This document shows, in pieces, positions 8,931 to 15,959 of a DNA stretch of 21,262 bases. Each line of letters starts with the position of its first letter. Position 1 is the first letter of the stretch. Under the pieces are notes generated by a model that made no database searches, was not told the origin of the DNA, and worked only from the letters and a program-made list of their open reading frames with translations. Location of the stretch: the IMG/VR virus record IMGVR_UViG_3300024344_001297, positions 1 to 21,262 of that record; one strand, given 5' to 3'. The stretch is from a virus. Both the position numbers and the translations under genes were made by a program.

Positions 8931-8954
8931 CTTACTAAATAGATATAGTATAAT
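8927..8954 (+). promoter_or_regulatory. Sigma70-type promoter of uvsX
   Basis: A -35 box TTGACT at 8927-8932 contains the TGA stop codon of the methyltransferase, and -10 TATAAT lies at 8949-8954 after a 16-base spacer. The predicted start near 8961 gives a 21-base leader containing GAGGA at 8970-8974 before the ATG at 8982. Confidence 0.75.
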
Positions 8955-8981
8955 AGATAATGATAACAATGAGGATAATTA

Positions 8982-10031
8982 ATGAGTGATTTTCTAAAAG
9001 ATGTAATAAAAGAAACTGGTAATGAATATGCTAGTTTAGTATCAGATGGCGCTTCAGGTGATGTAGATTCATTTATAGATACAGGTTCATATATATTCAA
9101 CGCATTATTAGGTGGCTCTATAAACAGAGGCCTACCATCAAACAAAATAACAGCAATCGCAGGTGAAAGTGCCACAGGTAAAACTTTCTTTGTTCTAGGT
9201 ATGTGTAAACATTTCCTAGATAAGAATCCTGATGGTGGTGTTATATTCTTTGAGTCAGAGTCAGCCGTGACAAAAGATATAATAGAAGAACGAGGAATAG
9301 ATAGTAGCAGAATGGTTATTATGCCAGTGACTACTGTACAAGAATTTAGACATCAAGCACTTACTGTGCTTGACAAATACATAGACCAGGATGTATCAGA
9401 AAGAAAACCATTACTATTAGTTTTAGATAGTTTAGGTATGCTATCAACAACTAAAGAGATGGAAGATACACAGGCAGGTAAAGAAACAAAAGATATGACA
9501 AGGGCACAGATAGTCAAGGCTGCCTTTAGAGTATTGACACTAAAACTAGGTAAGGCAAAAGTGCCTCTAATAATTACTAACCATACTTATGATGTTATCG
9601 GATCAATGTTCCCACAAAAAGAAATGGGTGGTGGATCAGGATTAAAATATGCAGCGTCATCAATCGTATATCTATCTAAAAGAAAAGAGAAAGATGGCAC
9701 AGAGATCATAGGTAATATAATACATTGTAAGAATTACAAATCAAGACTAACCAAGGAAAATAAAGTCGTAGATGTTAGATTAACTTACGACAAAGGTTTG
9801 GATAGATACTACGGTCTACTAGACTTGGCTTTAAAACATAACATATTTAAACAAGTTTCTACTAGAATTGAATTACCAGACGGATCAAAAACATTTGGTA
9901 AGACAATTAATAATGACCCGACAAAATACTTTACAGATGATATACTAAAACAACTAGATGATGTTTGTGGTAGAGAGTTTAAATATGGAGAAACAGAAAA
10001 TAACAATACCGAAATTACACAAGACGACTAA
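8982..10031 (+). CDS. uvsX: UvsX RecA-like recombinase
   Basis: Strand-exchange protein that forms filaments on single-stranded DNA and supports recombination-dependent replication and repair in T4-like phages. The 349-residue product (T4 about 390) has the RecA core: Walker A GESATGKT at 61-68, the catalytic glutamate region [10 protein letters not shown], Walker [12 protein letters not shown], and the L2-region-like segment [11 protein letters not shown] followed by [16 protein letters not shown]. It lies just ahead of the gp41 helicase as in T4, and is preceded by its own promoter and a GAGGA ribosome site 7 bases from the ATG. The 3' end overlaps the next gene by 47 bases. Assignment is secure; the C-terminal tail is acidic and Asn-rich ([12 protein letters not shown]). 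Confidence 0.95.
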   Translation: MSDFLKDVIKETGNEYASLVSDGASGDVDSFIDTGSYIFNALLGGSINRGLPSNKITAIAGESATGKTFFVLGMCKHFLDKNPDGGVIFFESESAVTKDIIEERGIDSSRMVIMPVTTVQEFRHQALTVLDKYIDQDVSERKPLLLVLDSLGMLSTTKEMEDTQAGKETKDMTRAQIVKAAFRVLTLKLGKAKVPLIITNHTYDVIGSMFPQKEMGGGSGLKYAASSIVYLSKRKEKDGTEIIGNIIHCKNYKSRLTKENKVVDVRLTYDKGLDRYYGLLDLALKHNIFKQVSTRIELPDGSKTFGKTINNDPTKYFTDDILKQLDDVCGREFKYGETENNNTEITQDD

Positions 10032-10332
10032 CCCTAAACATAGGGAAGATTATGTGTTTGTAGAAAAACCTGGTGAGGATTTTACAGCGCTTAAACTTAT
10101 TAGTGGTCCATTTTCATCCATAGTTTACAAATACGGTAAGGTAGGATTCAGGCCTGAATCTGAAAAGACGCCTGAGGGTGCGTTGCCCATGGTTTTTGAC
10201 TATACTATTATAGAAAATAATATAGACGCAGATACAGATAGTCAAGAATTTGTTAACCACATAGGCGACATACTAGTTGTATTACTAGACGAAGAGCTAA
10301 AAACTAAAAAGGATAAAGATGGAAAGAATTGA
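9985..10332 (+). CDS. Unknown protein between uvsX and gp41
   Basis: A product of 115 residues from the ATG at 9985 ([21 protein letters not shown]...). A longer form from 9958 is possible, but its extra nine residues lie wholly inside uvsX and no ribosome site favours it. I do not recognise the family. The middle looks like a compact beta-rich domain ([20 protein letters not shown], then [11 protein letters not shown], then a segment of the type [13 protein letters not shown]), with a lysine-rich end. In T4 this position holds gene 40, a membrane protein aiding head assembly, but no membrane segment is visible here, so gp40 is not supported. Overlaps with uvsX (47 bases) and gp41 (14 bases) suggest tight co-translation and a role linked to recombination or helicase loading. 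Confidence 0.7.
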   Translation: MEKQKITIPKLHKTTNPKHREDYVFVEKPGEDFTALKLISGPFSSIVYKYGKVGFRPESEKTPEGALPMVFDYTIIENNIDADTDSQEFVNHIGDILVVLLDEELKTKKDKDGKN

Positions 10333-11689
10333 GAGAACAGTATTAAGTAATCTTATTTACAATGAAGAATATACCAGAAGGGTTTTACCTTTTATCAAAG
10401 AGGAATATTTTTCAGATAGATTAGAGAAGATATTATTTACAGAGATATATAACTTTGTAAATAAGTATAATGCTCTGCCTTCTAAAGAGGCTTTGTCTAT
10501 TGAGATGAATGGTAGTAAAAATGTAAATGAAGATGAATACAAAAAGGTTACAGATATTATCTCTACATTAAATAAAGAACCAGTCAACATGGATTGGTTG
10601 AGAGACACAACAGAAAAGTTTTGTAAAGATCGTGCCATACATAATGCTATCTTAGGTGGCATACAGATCATAGATGGCAAAGATAAAAAACATACACCTG
10701 AATACCTTCCAGAAATGTTATCAGAGGCGTTATCTGTTTCTTTCGATCAAAAAGTAGGGCATGATTATCTATTAGAAACAAAAGAAAGATTTGATTTCTA
10801 TAAAAAGAAAGAGGAAAGATTACAATTAGATTTAGATTTTTTCAACAAAATCACAAGAGGTGGTATACCAAGTAAGACCTTAAATATATGTCTTGCAGGT
10901 ACTGGTGTTGGTAAGACAATGTTTATGACACACCTTGCTTCGTCTGTATTATTACAAGGCAAAAATGTTTTGTATATTACTTTAGAAATGGCTGAAGAAA
11001 GAATCGCTGAAAGAATAGACGCTAACTTATTAAATGTTGGCATGAGTGATCTAGAAGAATTACCATATGCAATGTATGAGACAAAGATAAACAAATTACA
11101 AAGTAAGACAACAGGTCAATTAATTATCAAAGAATATCCTACTGCGTCTGCTCATACAGGTCATTTCAAAGCATTAATAAAAGAGCTTGCATTAAAGAAA
11201 TCATTTAAACCTGATATTGTATTCATAGATTATTTAAATATATGTTCTAGTGCTAGATTTAAAACAGGTGCAAACGTCAATAGTTATACTTACATCAAAG
11301 CAATCGCTGAAGAATTAAGAGGCATGGCAGTAGAAAATGATCTGCCTATATTCTCTGCTACTCAAACTACTAGAGGTGGTTTTGTGAGTAGTGATGTAGG
11401 TCTTGAAGATACATCTGAGAGTTTTGGTCTACCTGCAACTGCTGACTTCATGTTTGCTTTGATATCTAGTGAGGAACTAGATGATAAGAATCAGATCATG
11501 GTTAAACAATTAAAGAATAGATATAATGATCCAACAGTAAATAGAAAATTTATATTAGGTGTTGATAGATCAAAGATGAGATTTTATGACGTTGAACAAA
11601 ACGCACAAACAGATTTAGTTGATAGTGGACAAACAACTGAAAGAAAATTTGAGAAAAAAATAGGTCAGTTCTCAGATTTTAAAATATAA
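10319..11689 (+). CDS. 41: Replicative DNA helicase, T4 gp41-like (DnaB family)
   Basis: Hexameric 5'-3' helicase of the replisome, partner of primase. The 456-residue product (T4 gp41 has 475) has an N-terminal helical domain (about 1-140) and a RecA-type motor with Walker A AGTGVGKTM at 193-201, the H1a-type VLYITLEMAEERIAERI, Walker B DIVFIDYLNI and the H3-type PIFSATQTTRGG, then the arginine-finger region with KQLKNRYNDP and LGVDRSKMRFYD. All motor elements are present. The ATG is preceded by AAGGATAA and overlaps the previous gene by 14 bases. A primase (gp61) gene is not in the window. The UvsX-gp41 order supports the call. Confidence 0.95.
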   Translation: MERIERTVLSNLIYNEEYTRRVLPFIKEEYFSDRLEKILFTEIYNFVNKYNALPSKEALSIEMNGSKNVNEDEYKKVTDIISTLNKEPVNMDWLRDTTEKFCKDRAIHNAILGGIQIIDGKDKKHTPEYLPEMLSEALSVSFDQKVGHDYLLETKERFDFYKKKEERLQLDLDFFNKITRGGIPSKTLNICLAGTGVGKTMFMTHLASSVLLQGKNVLYITLEMAEERIAERIDANLLNVGMSDLEELPYAMYETKINKLQSKTTGQLIIKEYPTASAHTGHFKALIKELALKKSFKPDIVFIDYLNICSSARFKTGANVNSYTYIKAIAEELRGMAVENDLPIFSATQTTRGGFVSSDVGLEDTSESFGLPATADFMFALISSEELDDKNQIMVKQLKNRYNDPTVNRKFILGVDRSKMRFYDVEQNAQTDLVDSGQTTERKFEKKIGQFSDFKI

Positions 11690-11708
11690 CGACCTAAAAA
11701 GGAATAAA

Positions 11709-11918
11709 ATGGCTACAGGAAAAATAAAATGGTTTGATACTAAAAAAGGTTTCGGATTTATTACACCAGATGATGGTGATAAAGACGCTTTTTTACATGT
11801 GTCAGCATTACAGGCTGCTAACATTTCATCTGTAAAAGATGGACAAGCAGTTGAGTATGAACTAACTGAGCAGCGTGGTAAAATGGCTGCTAGTAATATA
11901 CAATTAAAAGGAGAATAA
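11709..11918 (+). CDS. Cold-shock protein, CspA family
   Basis: A 69-residue single cold-shock domain that binds single-stranded RNA/DNA and melts RNA structure. It starts MATGKIKWFDTKKGFGFITP with RNP1 KGFGFI at 13-18 and RNP2 AFLHVS at 27-32, both with their aromatic residues intact. Length matches cellular CspA (about 70). A clear AAGGA ribosome site sits 6 bases before the ATG. It is the first gene after gp41 and the next gene's ribosome site (AAAGGAG, 11907-11913) lies in its 3' end, so they are co-translated. A phage CspA could aid translation of phage mRNAs in cold seawater or act as an antiterminator; this is inference. No thermosensor leader is visible because the upstream gap is only 19 bases. 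Confidence 0.95.
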   Translation: MATGKIKWFDTKKGFGFITPDDGDKDAFLHVSALQAANISSVKDGQAVEYELTEQRGKMAASNIQLKGE

Positions 11919-11919
11919 A

Positions 11920-12144
11920 ATGGCAATCACCATTGATGGCAAGTCTTATGATGAGTCTAAACTTTCAGACGAGGTAAAGTCTTCAATTGTACAAGTCTCT
12001 CAACAACAAGCGAGACAGAAACAATTGTCAGCTGAGTTTGATAATACAAAAGTTTTGATTAAACATCATAAAGATATAATAACTAAAGGCTTAACAGACG
12101 AAGCACTAGTAAAAGATGAGAAAAAAGAAGAAACGAAACAATAA
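11920..12144 (+). CDS. Small helical protein, DUF6447-like
   Basis: A 74-residue protein that opens MAITIDGKSYDESKLSDEVK, the pattern of a family I recall in T4-like phages and bacteria (DUF6447-type: a short beta hairpin TIDGKxY, then LSDE and a coiled coil). The rest (about 20-60) is a single amphipathic helix rich in Gln, Lys and Asp, ending in an EEKK-rich tail. It has no catalytic signature. A strong AAAGGAG lies 6 bases before the ATG. Its 3' end overlaps the next ORF by 29 bases in another frame. Function unknown; a multimerising adaptor is possible. The family name is from memory and uncertain, but the ORF itself is well supported. Confidence 0.78.
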   Translation: MAITIDGKSYDESKLSDEVKSSIVQVSQQQARQKQLSAEFDNTKVLIKHHKDIITKGLTDEALVKDEKKEETKQ

Positions 12145-12394
12145 AGTCAGGACTTTTCCTGGTGATAGAAAACCAGCAAAGTCAGTTTCTAAAAACAAAA
12201 TGTTTTATGAAACAAAACTGAGTAAGTGGCAAGGTAAGATGAGGTGGTTGGTAATCGAAAGACCAACTGGTAGTATCTTGACAGCTGCTCATTTTGAAGA
12301 TGAAGCAAAGAAACTTGCTGACTTTCAAAATAAACATAAACAATGGGTACCTCAAGGAGGTGTCGTTAAACATTTGACAATGGGAAAAATATAA
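12116..12394 (+). CDS. Small basic protein, function unknown
   Basis: A 92-residue ORF with a very basic N-terminus (MRKKKKRNNK) followed by a segment KWQGKMRWLVIERPTGSIL and a C-terminal QWVPQGGVV. I do not recognise it. The start is uncertain: the ATG at 12116 lies inside the previous gene and has no good ribosome site, and an in-frame ATG at 12200 would give a 64-residue form keeping the aromatic core. The stop overlaps the next start by one base (TAATG), which supports it as a real coupled gene. The basic patch suggests nucleic-acid contact, by composition only. Confidence 0.6.
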   Translation: MRKKKKRNNKVRTFPGDRKPAKSVSKNKMFYETKLSKWQGKMRWLVIERPTGSILTAAHFEDEAKKLADFQNKHKQWVPQGGVVKHLTMGKI

Positions 12395-13095
12395 TGGGTG
12401 AAATAATAATGAAACAACCTGATGGTAAGTATCTAACTACCGATGGTAGCAACATGCTTGGTGGCGATTATCATAGAACTATTAGAGCTTCTGATGGCAC
12501 AATACCTGAAGAAGATATAAAAAGATACCATGATATTGCTATGAAGTTAGACTGGCAAGACGGTTGGTATTCATCGGAAGAGATGAAAGCAGAGGCAAAG
12601 ACATCTGGTTACAAACATATTCATCTTGGTGGTCATGATACTAAACGAGAAGAATATGAGATAGAGCAAGATTGGGTCAAAGAGATATGGGATAAAGTTA
12701 ATCCTGGTATGAAACTATTGAGGCATTATCTTAATGGTCATGGCAAACATCAATCTGGTGGCATACATCTTGACGGATGGACTGCTAATCAATATACAGT
12801 AATAGTGTATCTAACACCTGATTGGCAACCTGAAGATGGTGGATCGATTGAGTTCTGGACACCTAATCTAAATGACGAGATGAGAGCGATGGCAATAAAC
12901 ACACCATACGGCATAACAGGTAGTGACGCAAAAAATATTGTGAAGTCATATTGGCCGAGAGCAGGTCGTGTCGTGTTGTTTGATGGCAGAATACCTCATG
13001 TTGCAAGAGCAGTTGAAACAGACAAGTTTAGAGTGTCATTAGTTTTCAAAGGCACAACAGACGGTATGAAAAAAGAGGAATCTAAACCAGAATAA
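12394..13095 (+). CDS. 2-oxoglutarate/Fe(II)-dependent dioxygenase (prolyl-hydroxylase-like)
   Basis: A 233-residue double-stranded beta-helix oxygenase that would hydroxylate a substrate using 2-oxoglutarate, O2 and Fe(II). The iron triad is visible: H125-x-D127 in GGIHLDGW and H202 in GRIPHVARAV, with R213 (DKFRVSLVFK) as the likely 2-oxoglutarate-binding basic residue. TVIVYLTPDWQPEDGGSIEF between them is typical of the 2OG-FeII_Oxy family found widely in cyanophages and pelagiphages. The first ATG overlaps the previous stop (TAATG); a second in-frame ATG at 12409 is an alternative. Substrate unknown (protein proline, nucleobase or small molecule). The stop is one base from the tRNA gene. 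Confidence 0.88.
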   Translation: MGEIIMKQPDGKYLTTDGSNMLGGDYHRTIRASDGTIPEEDIKRYHDIAMKLDWQDGWYSSEEMKAEAKTSGYKHIHLGGHDTKREEYEIEQDWVKEIWDKVNPGMKLLRHYLNGHGKHQSGGIHLDGWTANQYTVIVYLTPDWQPEDGGSIEFWTPNLNDEMRAMAINTPYGITGSDAKNIVKSYWPRAGRVVLFDGRIPHVARAVETDKFRVSLVFKGTTDGMKKEESKPE

Positions 13096-13096
13096 T

Positions 13097-13173
13097 GGGG
13101 GCGTAGTTCAGTTGGTTAGAACGCCTGCCTGTCACGCAGGAGGTCGAGGGTTCGAGTCCCTTCGCTCCCGCCA
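13097..13173 (+). tRNA. tRNA-Asp (anticodon GTC), CCA encoded
   Basis: A 77-base cloverleaf. The acceptor stem pairs GGGGGCG (13097-13103) with CGCTCCC (13163-13169), with one G-T pair; discriminator G at 13170 and encoded CCA at 13171-13173. The anticodon stem-loop CCTGCCTGTCACGCAGG carries GTC at 13131-13133. The T-arm GAGGGTTCGAGTCCCTT is canonical. It starts two bases after the last base of the oxygenase stop codon with no promoter of its own, so it is presumably cut from the long transcript by host RNases. It reads GAC and, by wobble, GAT. Confidence 0.97.
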
Positions 13174-13175
13174 CT

Positions 13176-13183
13176 AATAAATA
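13176..13183 (+). promoter_or_regulatory. Possible late promoter, AATAAATA
   Basis: Seven of eight bases match the T4 late octamer TATAAATA. It lies directly after the tRNA, and by T4 spacing transcription would start at or next to the ATG at 13189, giving a leaderless message. One mismatch and AT-richness make this a tentative call. Confidence 0.35.
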
Positions 13184-13188
13184 GTAAT

Positions 13189-14448
13189 ATGTCAGCAACA
13201 GATACAAAATTTGGGGAATCAGCACAAGCACTATTCTGTGCCATAGCCGATATTGTCGGTTTATCAAAAGCACCAAAGGTATTAGACCTAACAAAATATA
13301 CTAATTACAATGAGTTTGAAGCTGCAAACAGGAAGTTGATAGATCAAGCATATAAAGCCATAGACACCCCAGGTGCTTCTTTACAAGGTATAGAGGATTT
13401 TTTAAATAGACCTCAGGACAAAAGTGGTTGGTATCGCTCATCTGTTTTGATAGCTTTAAAACTAATAAAAGATATTACAACATTAATGTCAAAATTAGGT
13501 TATACAAAATTTAATAGAATACAGACACCAGGAATTAATAACTTACTATACAAAAGAGGTGATGGTCCTATCATGGGTAATATAGAGAAGTTATTTAAGA
13601 TAGCAAATAAAAATACAAAATACTGGACTACTCTAGGACAACCATCATTTGGTGATATTAATAAATGGAGTCCTGCTGATATGTATTTTGCTAGTGACGC
13701 TGCAAAAAGAAATGTGAGTAAAGAATTATTATTTGCAGTATCAAATCAAGGATCATATAATATAGACAGGTTAAATATATTAATTAATGAAAATATGAAA
13801 TCTGGTGATTTATTTCCTCTATCATTAAAAAAACAAATAAGACAGGTTCAACTACAACCAGTAAACTTTGATGATAAAGATAAAGCAGAATTATTAAAAG
13901 ATGTTAATTACAAAGACCTATATAAGATTGAAATGAAAGCAGGTAAAGTTTGGTTTACACCACAAGATCCACAAAGAGATATGTTGTTAGGAGTAGTTGA
14001 TTCTAAAGGTGGTGATAAGGGTAAGATACAGATAAGACATGAACCTTCAGCAGGTCAATGGAAGGTTGACTTTACATACAAAGGTGCTCAGGCAAGAGGT
14101 GGTTCTCTTACATCATTTGACGCATTTTCTAAACTAGTAGGTCAACATAATGCAAAAGTCGGTGCAGAATTTTTAAAACAATATAAGATAGGAAATGAGT
14201 TATTTAAAGCACAAAATAAAATACATGAGAAAACAAAAACAGAATATAGAAATAAGTATGGCAAAGAAGCTTACGATAAAAGAAGAGGTGAATTAAGTGC
14301 TACAACCATTATTAACAGAGTTATGCCTGTTATATCAGGTTGGCTAGCAAAAGAAAAACCACAAGTAAAGACTGAATTTGTTAGAAGTATATTTACTTAT
14401 GTGACATCTAGAGCACCTAAATCAGGTAAGTTTGTAATTGCCAAGTAA
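13189..14448 (+). CDS. Conserved-type phage protein with KWSPADM motif, function unknown
   Basis: A 419-residue protein starting MSATDTKFGESAQALFCAIA. I do not recognise a named family. A central block DINKWSPADMYFAS (156-169), followed by LNILINENMKSGDLFPLSLKK (195-215), has the form (K)WxPADxx...L...G.L.P.SLKK that I recall from hypothetical proteins of other phages and from some nuclease-like proteins; it could be a nucleotide- or nucleic-acid-processing fold, but no catalytic residue set can be assigned. Residues about 250-300 are beta-rich (KIEMKAGKVWF, KIQIRHEPSAGQWKVDFTYK). The start has no ribosome-binding site and sits 5 bases after a late-promoter-like octamer. It opens the putative late region and may be a virion or head-associated protein by position only. 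Confidence 0.75.
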   Translation: MSATDTKFGESAQALFCAIADIVGLSKAPKVLDLTKYTNYNEFEAANRKLIDQAYKAIDTPGASLQGIEDFLNRPQDKSGWYRSSVLIALKLIKDITTLMSKLGYTKFNRIQTPGINNLLYKRGDGPIMGNIEKLFKIANKNTKYWTTLGQPSFGDINKWSPADMYFASDAAKRNVSKELLFAVSNQGSYNIDRLNILINENMKSGDLFPLSLKKQIRQVQLQPVNFDDKDKAELLKDVNYKDLYKIEMKAGKVWFTPQDPQRDMLLGVVDSKGGDKGKIQIRHEPSAGQWKVDFTYKGAQARGGSLTSFDAFSKLVGQHNAKVGAEFLKQYKIGNELFKAQNKIHEKTKTEYRNKYGKEAYDKRRGELSATTIINRVMPVISGWLAKEKPQVKTEFVRSIFTYVTSRAPKSGKFVIAK

Positions 14449-14456
14449 TATAAATA
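14449..14456 (+). promoter_or_regulatory. T4-type late promoter, TATAAATA
   Basis: An exact match to the T4 late octamer TATAAATA in the 37-base gap between two genes. Transcription by the late sigma (gp55-like) holoenzyme would start near 14462, leaving a ~24-base leader with GGAAAGAG (14472-14479) before the ATG at 14486. No -35 element is present, as expected for this class. It marks the downstream genes as late. Confidence 0.7.
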
Positions 14457-14485
14457 TTTACAATATTAAATGGAAAGAGTGTTAA

Positions 14486-15700
14486 ATGCAAGGGTTTCAA
14501 AAGTATCTTATAGAAGATAAAAATACACACCTTGAACATTTAGAAGACGAAATTATAAACAATGGGACACAAGGGGCAAGAACCTCGATTGAATTTTTAA
14601 AGTCTATCAAAAAAATGCTTCAAGGCGGCAAAGGCGGGTCGAATGTTTCCGTTAAATGGGACGGTGCACCTGCTGTATTTGCAGGTACGAATCCAGAGAA
14701 CGGTAGGTTCTTTGTGGGTACCAAGTCTATATTTAACGCAACACCTAAAATAAATTACACCGTGTCAGATATTTCTAGAAATCACGGCGGCGCACTGGCG
14801 GATAAACTGGCTGTTGCGTTAAAGTATTTGCCCTCTCTAGGGATCAAAGGTGTTCTACAAGGCGACTTGTTATTTACAGATGATAAAAAGAACGCTGTAG
14901 TAAATGGCGAGAAGTCAATAGTATTCACACCCAATACCATAACATATGCTATACCAGCAACTAGTGTTGATATGTACAACAGAATTAGAGCAGCAAAAAT
15001 TGGTATAATATTTCACACTTCATATTCAGGAAAGACAATGAGAGGACTAAAAGCTAGTTTTGGTGCAAGTGTAGGTGGTCTTAAATCAAACAAAAATATA
15101 TTCTTTGATGACGCAAGATACAAACAAGCACAAGATCCTGGTTTTACCAAGGGTGAGGAAAAACAGTTTGACGCTATTCTAAGAATGGCAGAGGGCTCTG
15201 CTTACAAGGCAGGTGCTTTCATAGATAAGATTAAAAAAGATAAAGGTCCTTTGTCTCTAGGTGTTCAACTAAAAACATTTTTCAATACATATATTAGAGC
15301 AGGCACAAAGATAGGTAATGCTAAAGCACTAACAAATAATTTTGAGGTGTTCTTTAGAAGCAGAATACAAAAAGAAATTAAAGATAAAAAGACAGATAAA
15401 GCAAAACAAAAGTATACCGAGATATTAGAAGCAGGTATGAAAATACTAAGACCTAATAGACAAGGTCTTTATTTTGCTATCGCAACTTACATAACTTTAC
15501 AAAGAGCAAAAAGTTTATTGTTAAGTAAATTAAATCAAATACAAAGTATTGGTTCTTTTATGAGAACATCTACTGGATACAAAGCAACAAATCCAGAAGG
15601 TTATGTTGCCATCAATAAGGGCAGTGCTGTAAAACTAGTTGATAGATTAGTTTTTAGTAGAGCAAACTTTACAATGGCAAAAGATTGGGTAAGAGGATAA
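14486..15700 (+). CDS. KxDG nucleotidyltransferase/ligase-like protein, DUF6267-type
   Basis: A 404-residue protein with the outline of a covalent nucleotidyltransferase (DNA/RNA ligase-like). Motif I is VKWDGAPAVF with K57-W58-D59-G60, where the lysine would form the lysyl-AMP; GVLQGDLLF (~120-130) could be motif III, EGYV (371-374) motif IV and VKLV (382-385) motif V. The family is, as I recall, DUF6267 in T4-like marine phages. A helical insert (about 215-350) separates motifs III and IV. The N-terminus MQGFQKYLIED resembles the T4 capsid-targeting peptide with an LIE cleavage site. It is the first gene behind an exact late promoter. Activity and substrate are unproven; a degenerate ligase fold is an alternative. 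Confidence 0.75.
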   Translation: MQGFQKYLIEDKNTHLEHLEDEIINNGTQGARTSIEFLKSIKKMLQGGKGGSNVSVKWDGAPAVFAGTNPENGRFFVGTKSIFNATPKINYTVSDISRNHGGALADKLAVALKYLPSLGIKGVLQGDLLFTDDKKNAVVNGEKSIVFTPNTITYAIPATSVDMYNRIRAAKIGIIFHTSYSGKTMRGLKASFGASVGGLKSNKNIFFDDARYKQAQDPGFTKGEEKQFDAILRMAEGSAYKAGAFIDKIKKDKGPLSLGVQLKTFFNTYIRAGTKIGNAKALTNNFEVFFRSRIQKEIKDKKTDKAKQKYTEILEAGMKILRPNRQGLYFAIATYITLQRAKSLLLSKLNQIQSIGSFMRTSTGYKATNPEGYVAINKGSAVKLVDRLVFSRANFTMAKDWVRG

Positions 15701-15701
15701 A

Positions 15702-15959
15702 ATGTATAAATTTAAACAGTTTATGTTGCAGGCACAGAAACAAAAGAAGTGCCCGCCAGGATATAGATTTGATAAGAAATTACAGGTCTGTGTGCCTACT
15801 GGTGTGAGTAGATATTATCCTTATCTAGGTGGTGTCAGAAATAATACTGATACATCTAATGGCAACAATAACAACAACGGCAACGGTAATGGTAACGGCA
15901 ACGGAAATGGTAATGGAAATAGTGGCAACGGCAACAATAGTGGTGGTAACGGATCGTGA
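15702..15959 (+). CDS. Small Cys-motif protein with Asn/Gly-repeat tail
   Basis: An 85-residue protein in two parts. Residues 1-40 are MYKFKQFMLQAQKQKK followed by CPPGYRFDKKLQVCVP, a two-cysteine loop (C17, C32) seen in small phage virion proteins by my recollection. Residues about 50-85 are an Asn/Gly low-complexity tail (GNGNGN with N4 runs). AAGAGG lies 5 bases before the ATG, 1 base after the preceding stop. The N-terminus shares the MxxFxxF pattern of its neighbours, but ends LQAQ rather than (I/L)xE. The gene ends in a GTGA overlap with the next. A virion decoration or flexible-linker role is possible; no function is claimed. Confidence 0.72.
   Translation: MYKFKQFMLQAQKQKKCPPGYRFDKKLQVCVPTGVSRYYPYLGGVRNNTDTSNGNNNNNGNGNGNGNGNGNGNSGNGNNSGGNGS
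15861..15956 (+). repeat. Degenerate GGNAAY hexamer repeat (Gly-Asn codons)
   Basis: About 96 bases of GGC/GGT/GGA alternating with AAC/AAT plus a few AGT codons, coding the Asn/Gly tail. Third positions vary, so selection appears to act on the protein rather than by recent exact duplication. Such a tract is prone to length change. Confidence 0.85.

Noticed and set aside
12374-12395. TTGACA and TATAAT before the 2OG oxygenase
   Set aside because: The boxes are only 10 bases apart, too close for a sigma70 promoter, and both lie in coding sequence.
13097-13173. tRNA gene as a prophage attachment site
   Set aside because: There is no integrase or second att copy in the window and the gene set is that of a lytic T4-like phage.
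13096-13188. Rho-independent terminator around the tRNA
   Set aside because: The only strong hairpins are those of the tRNA itself and no T-run follows.
15861-15956. CRISPR-like or tandem regulatory repeat
   Set aside because: The unit is a 6-base Gly-Asn codon pair within an ORF with no spacers.
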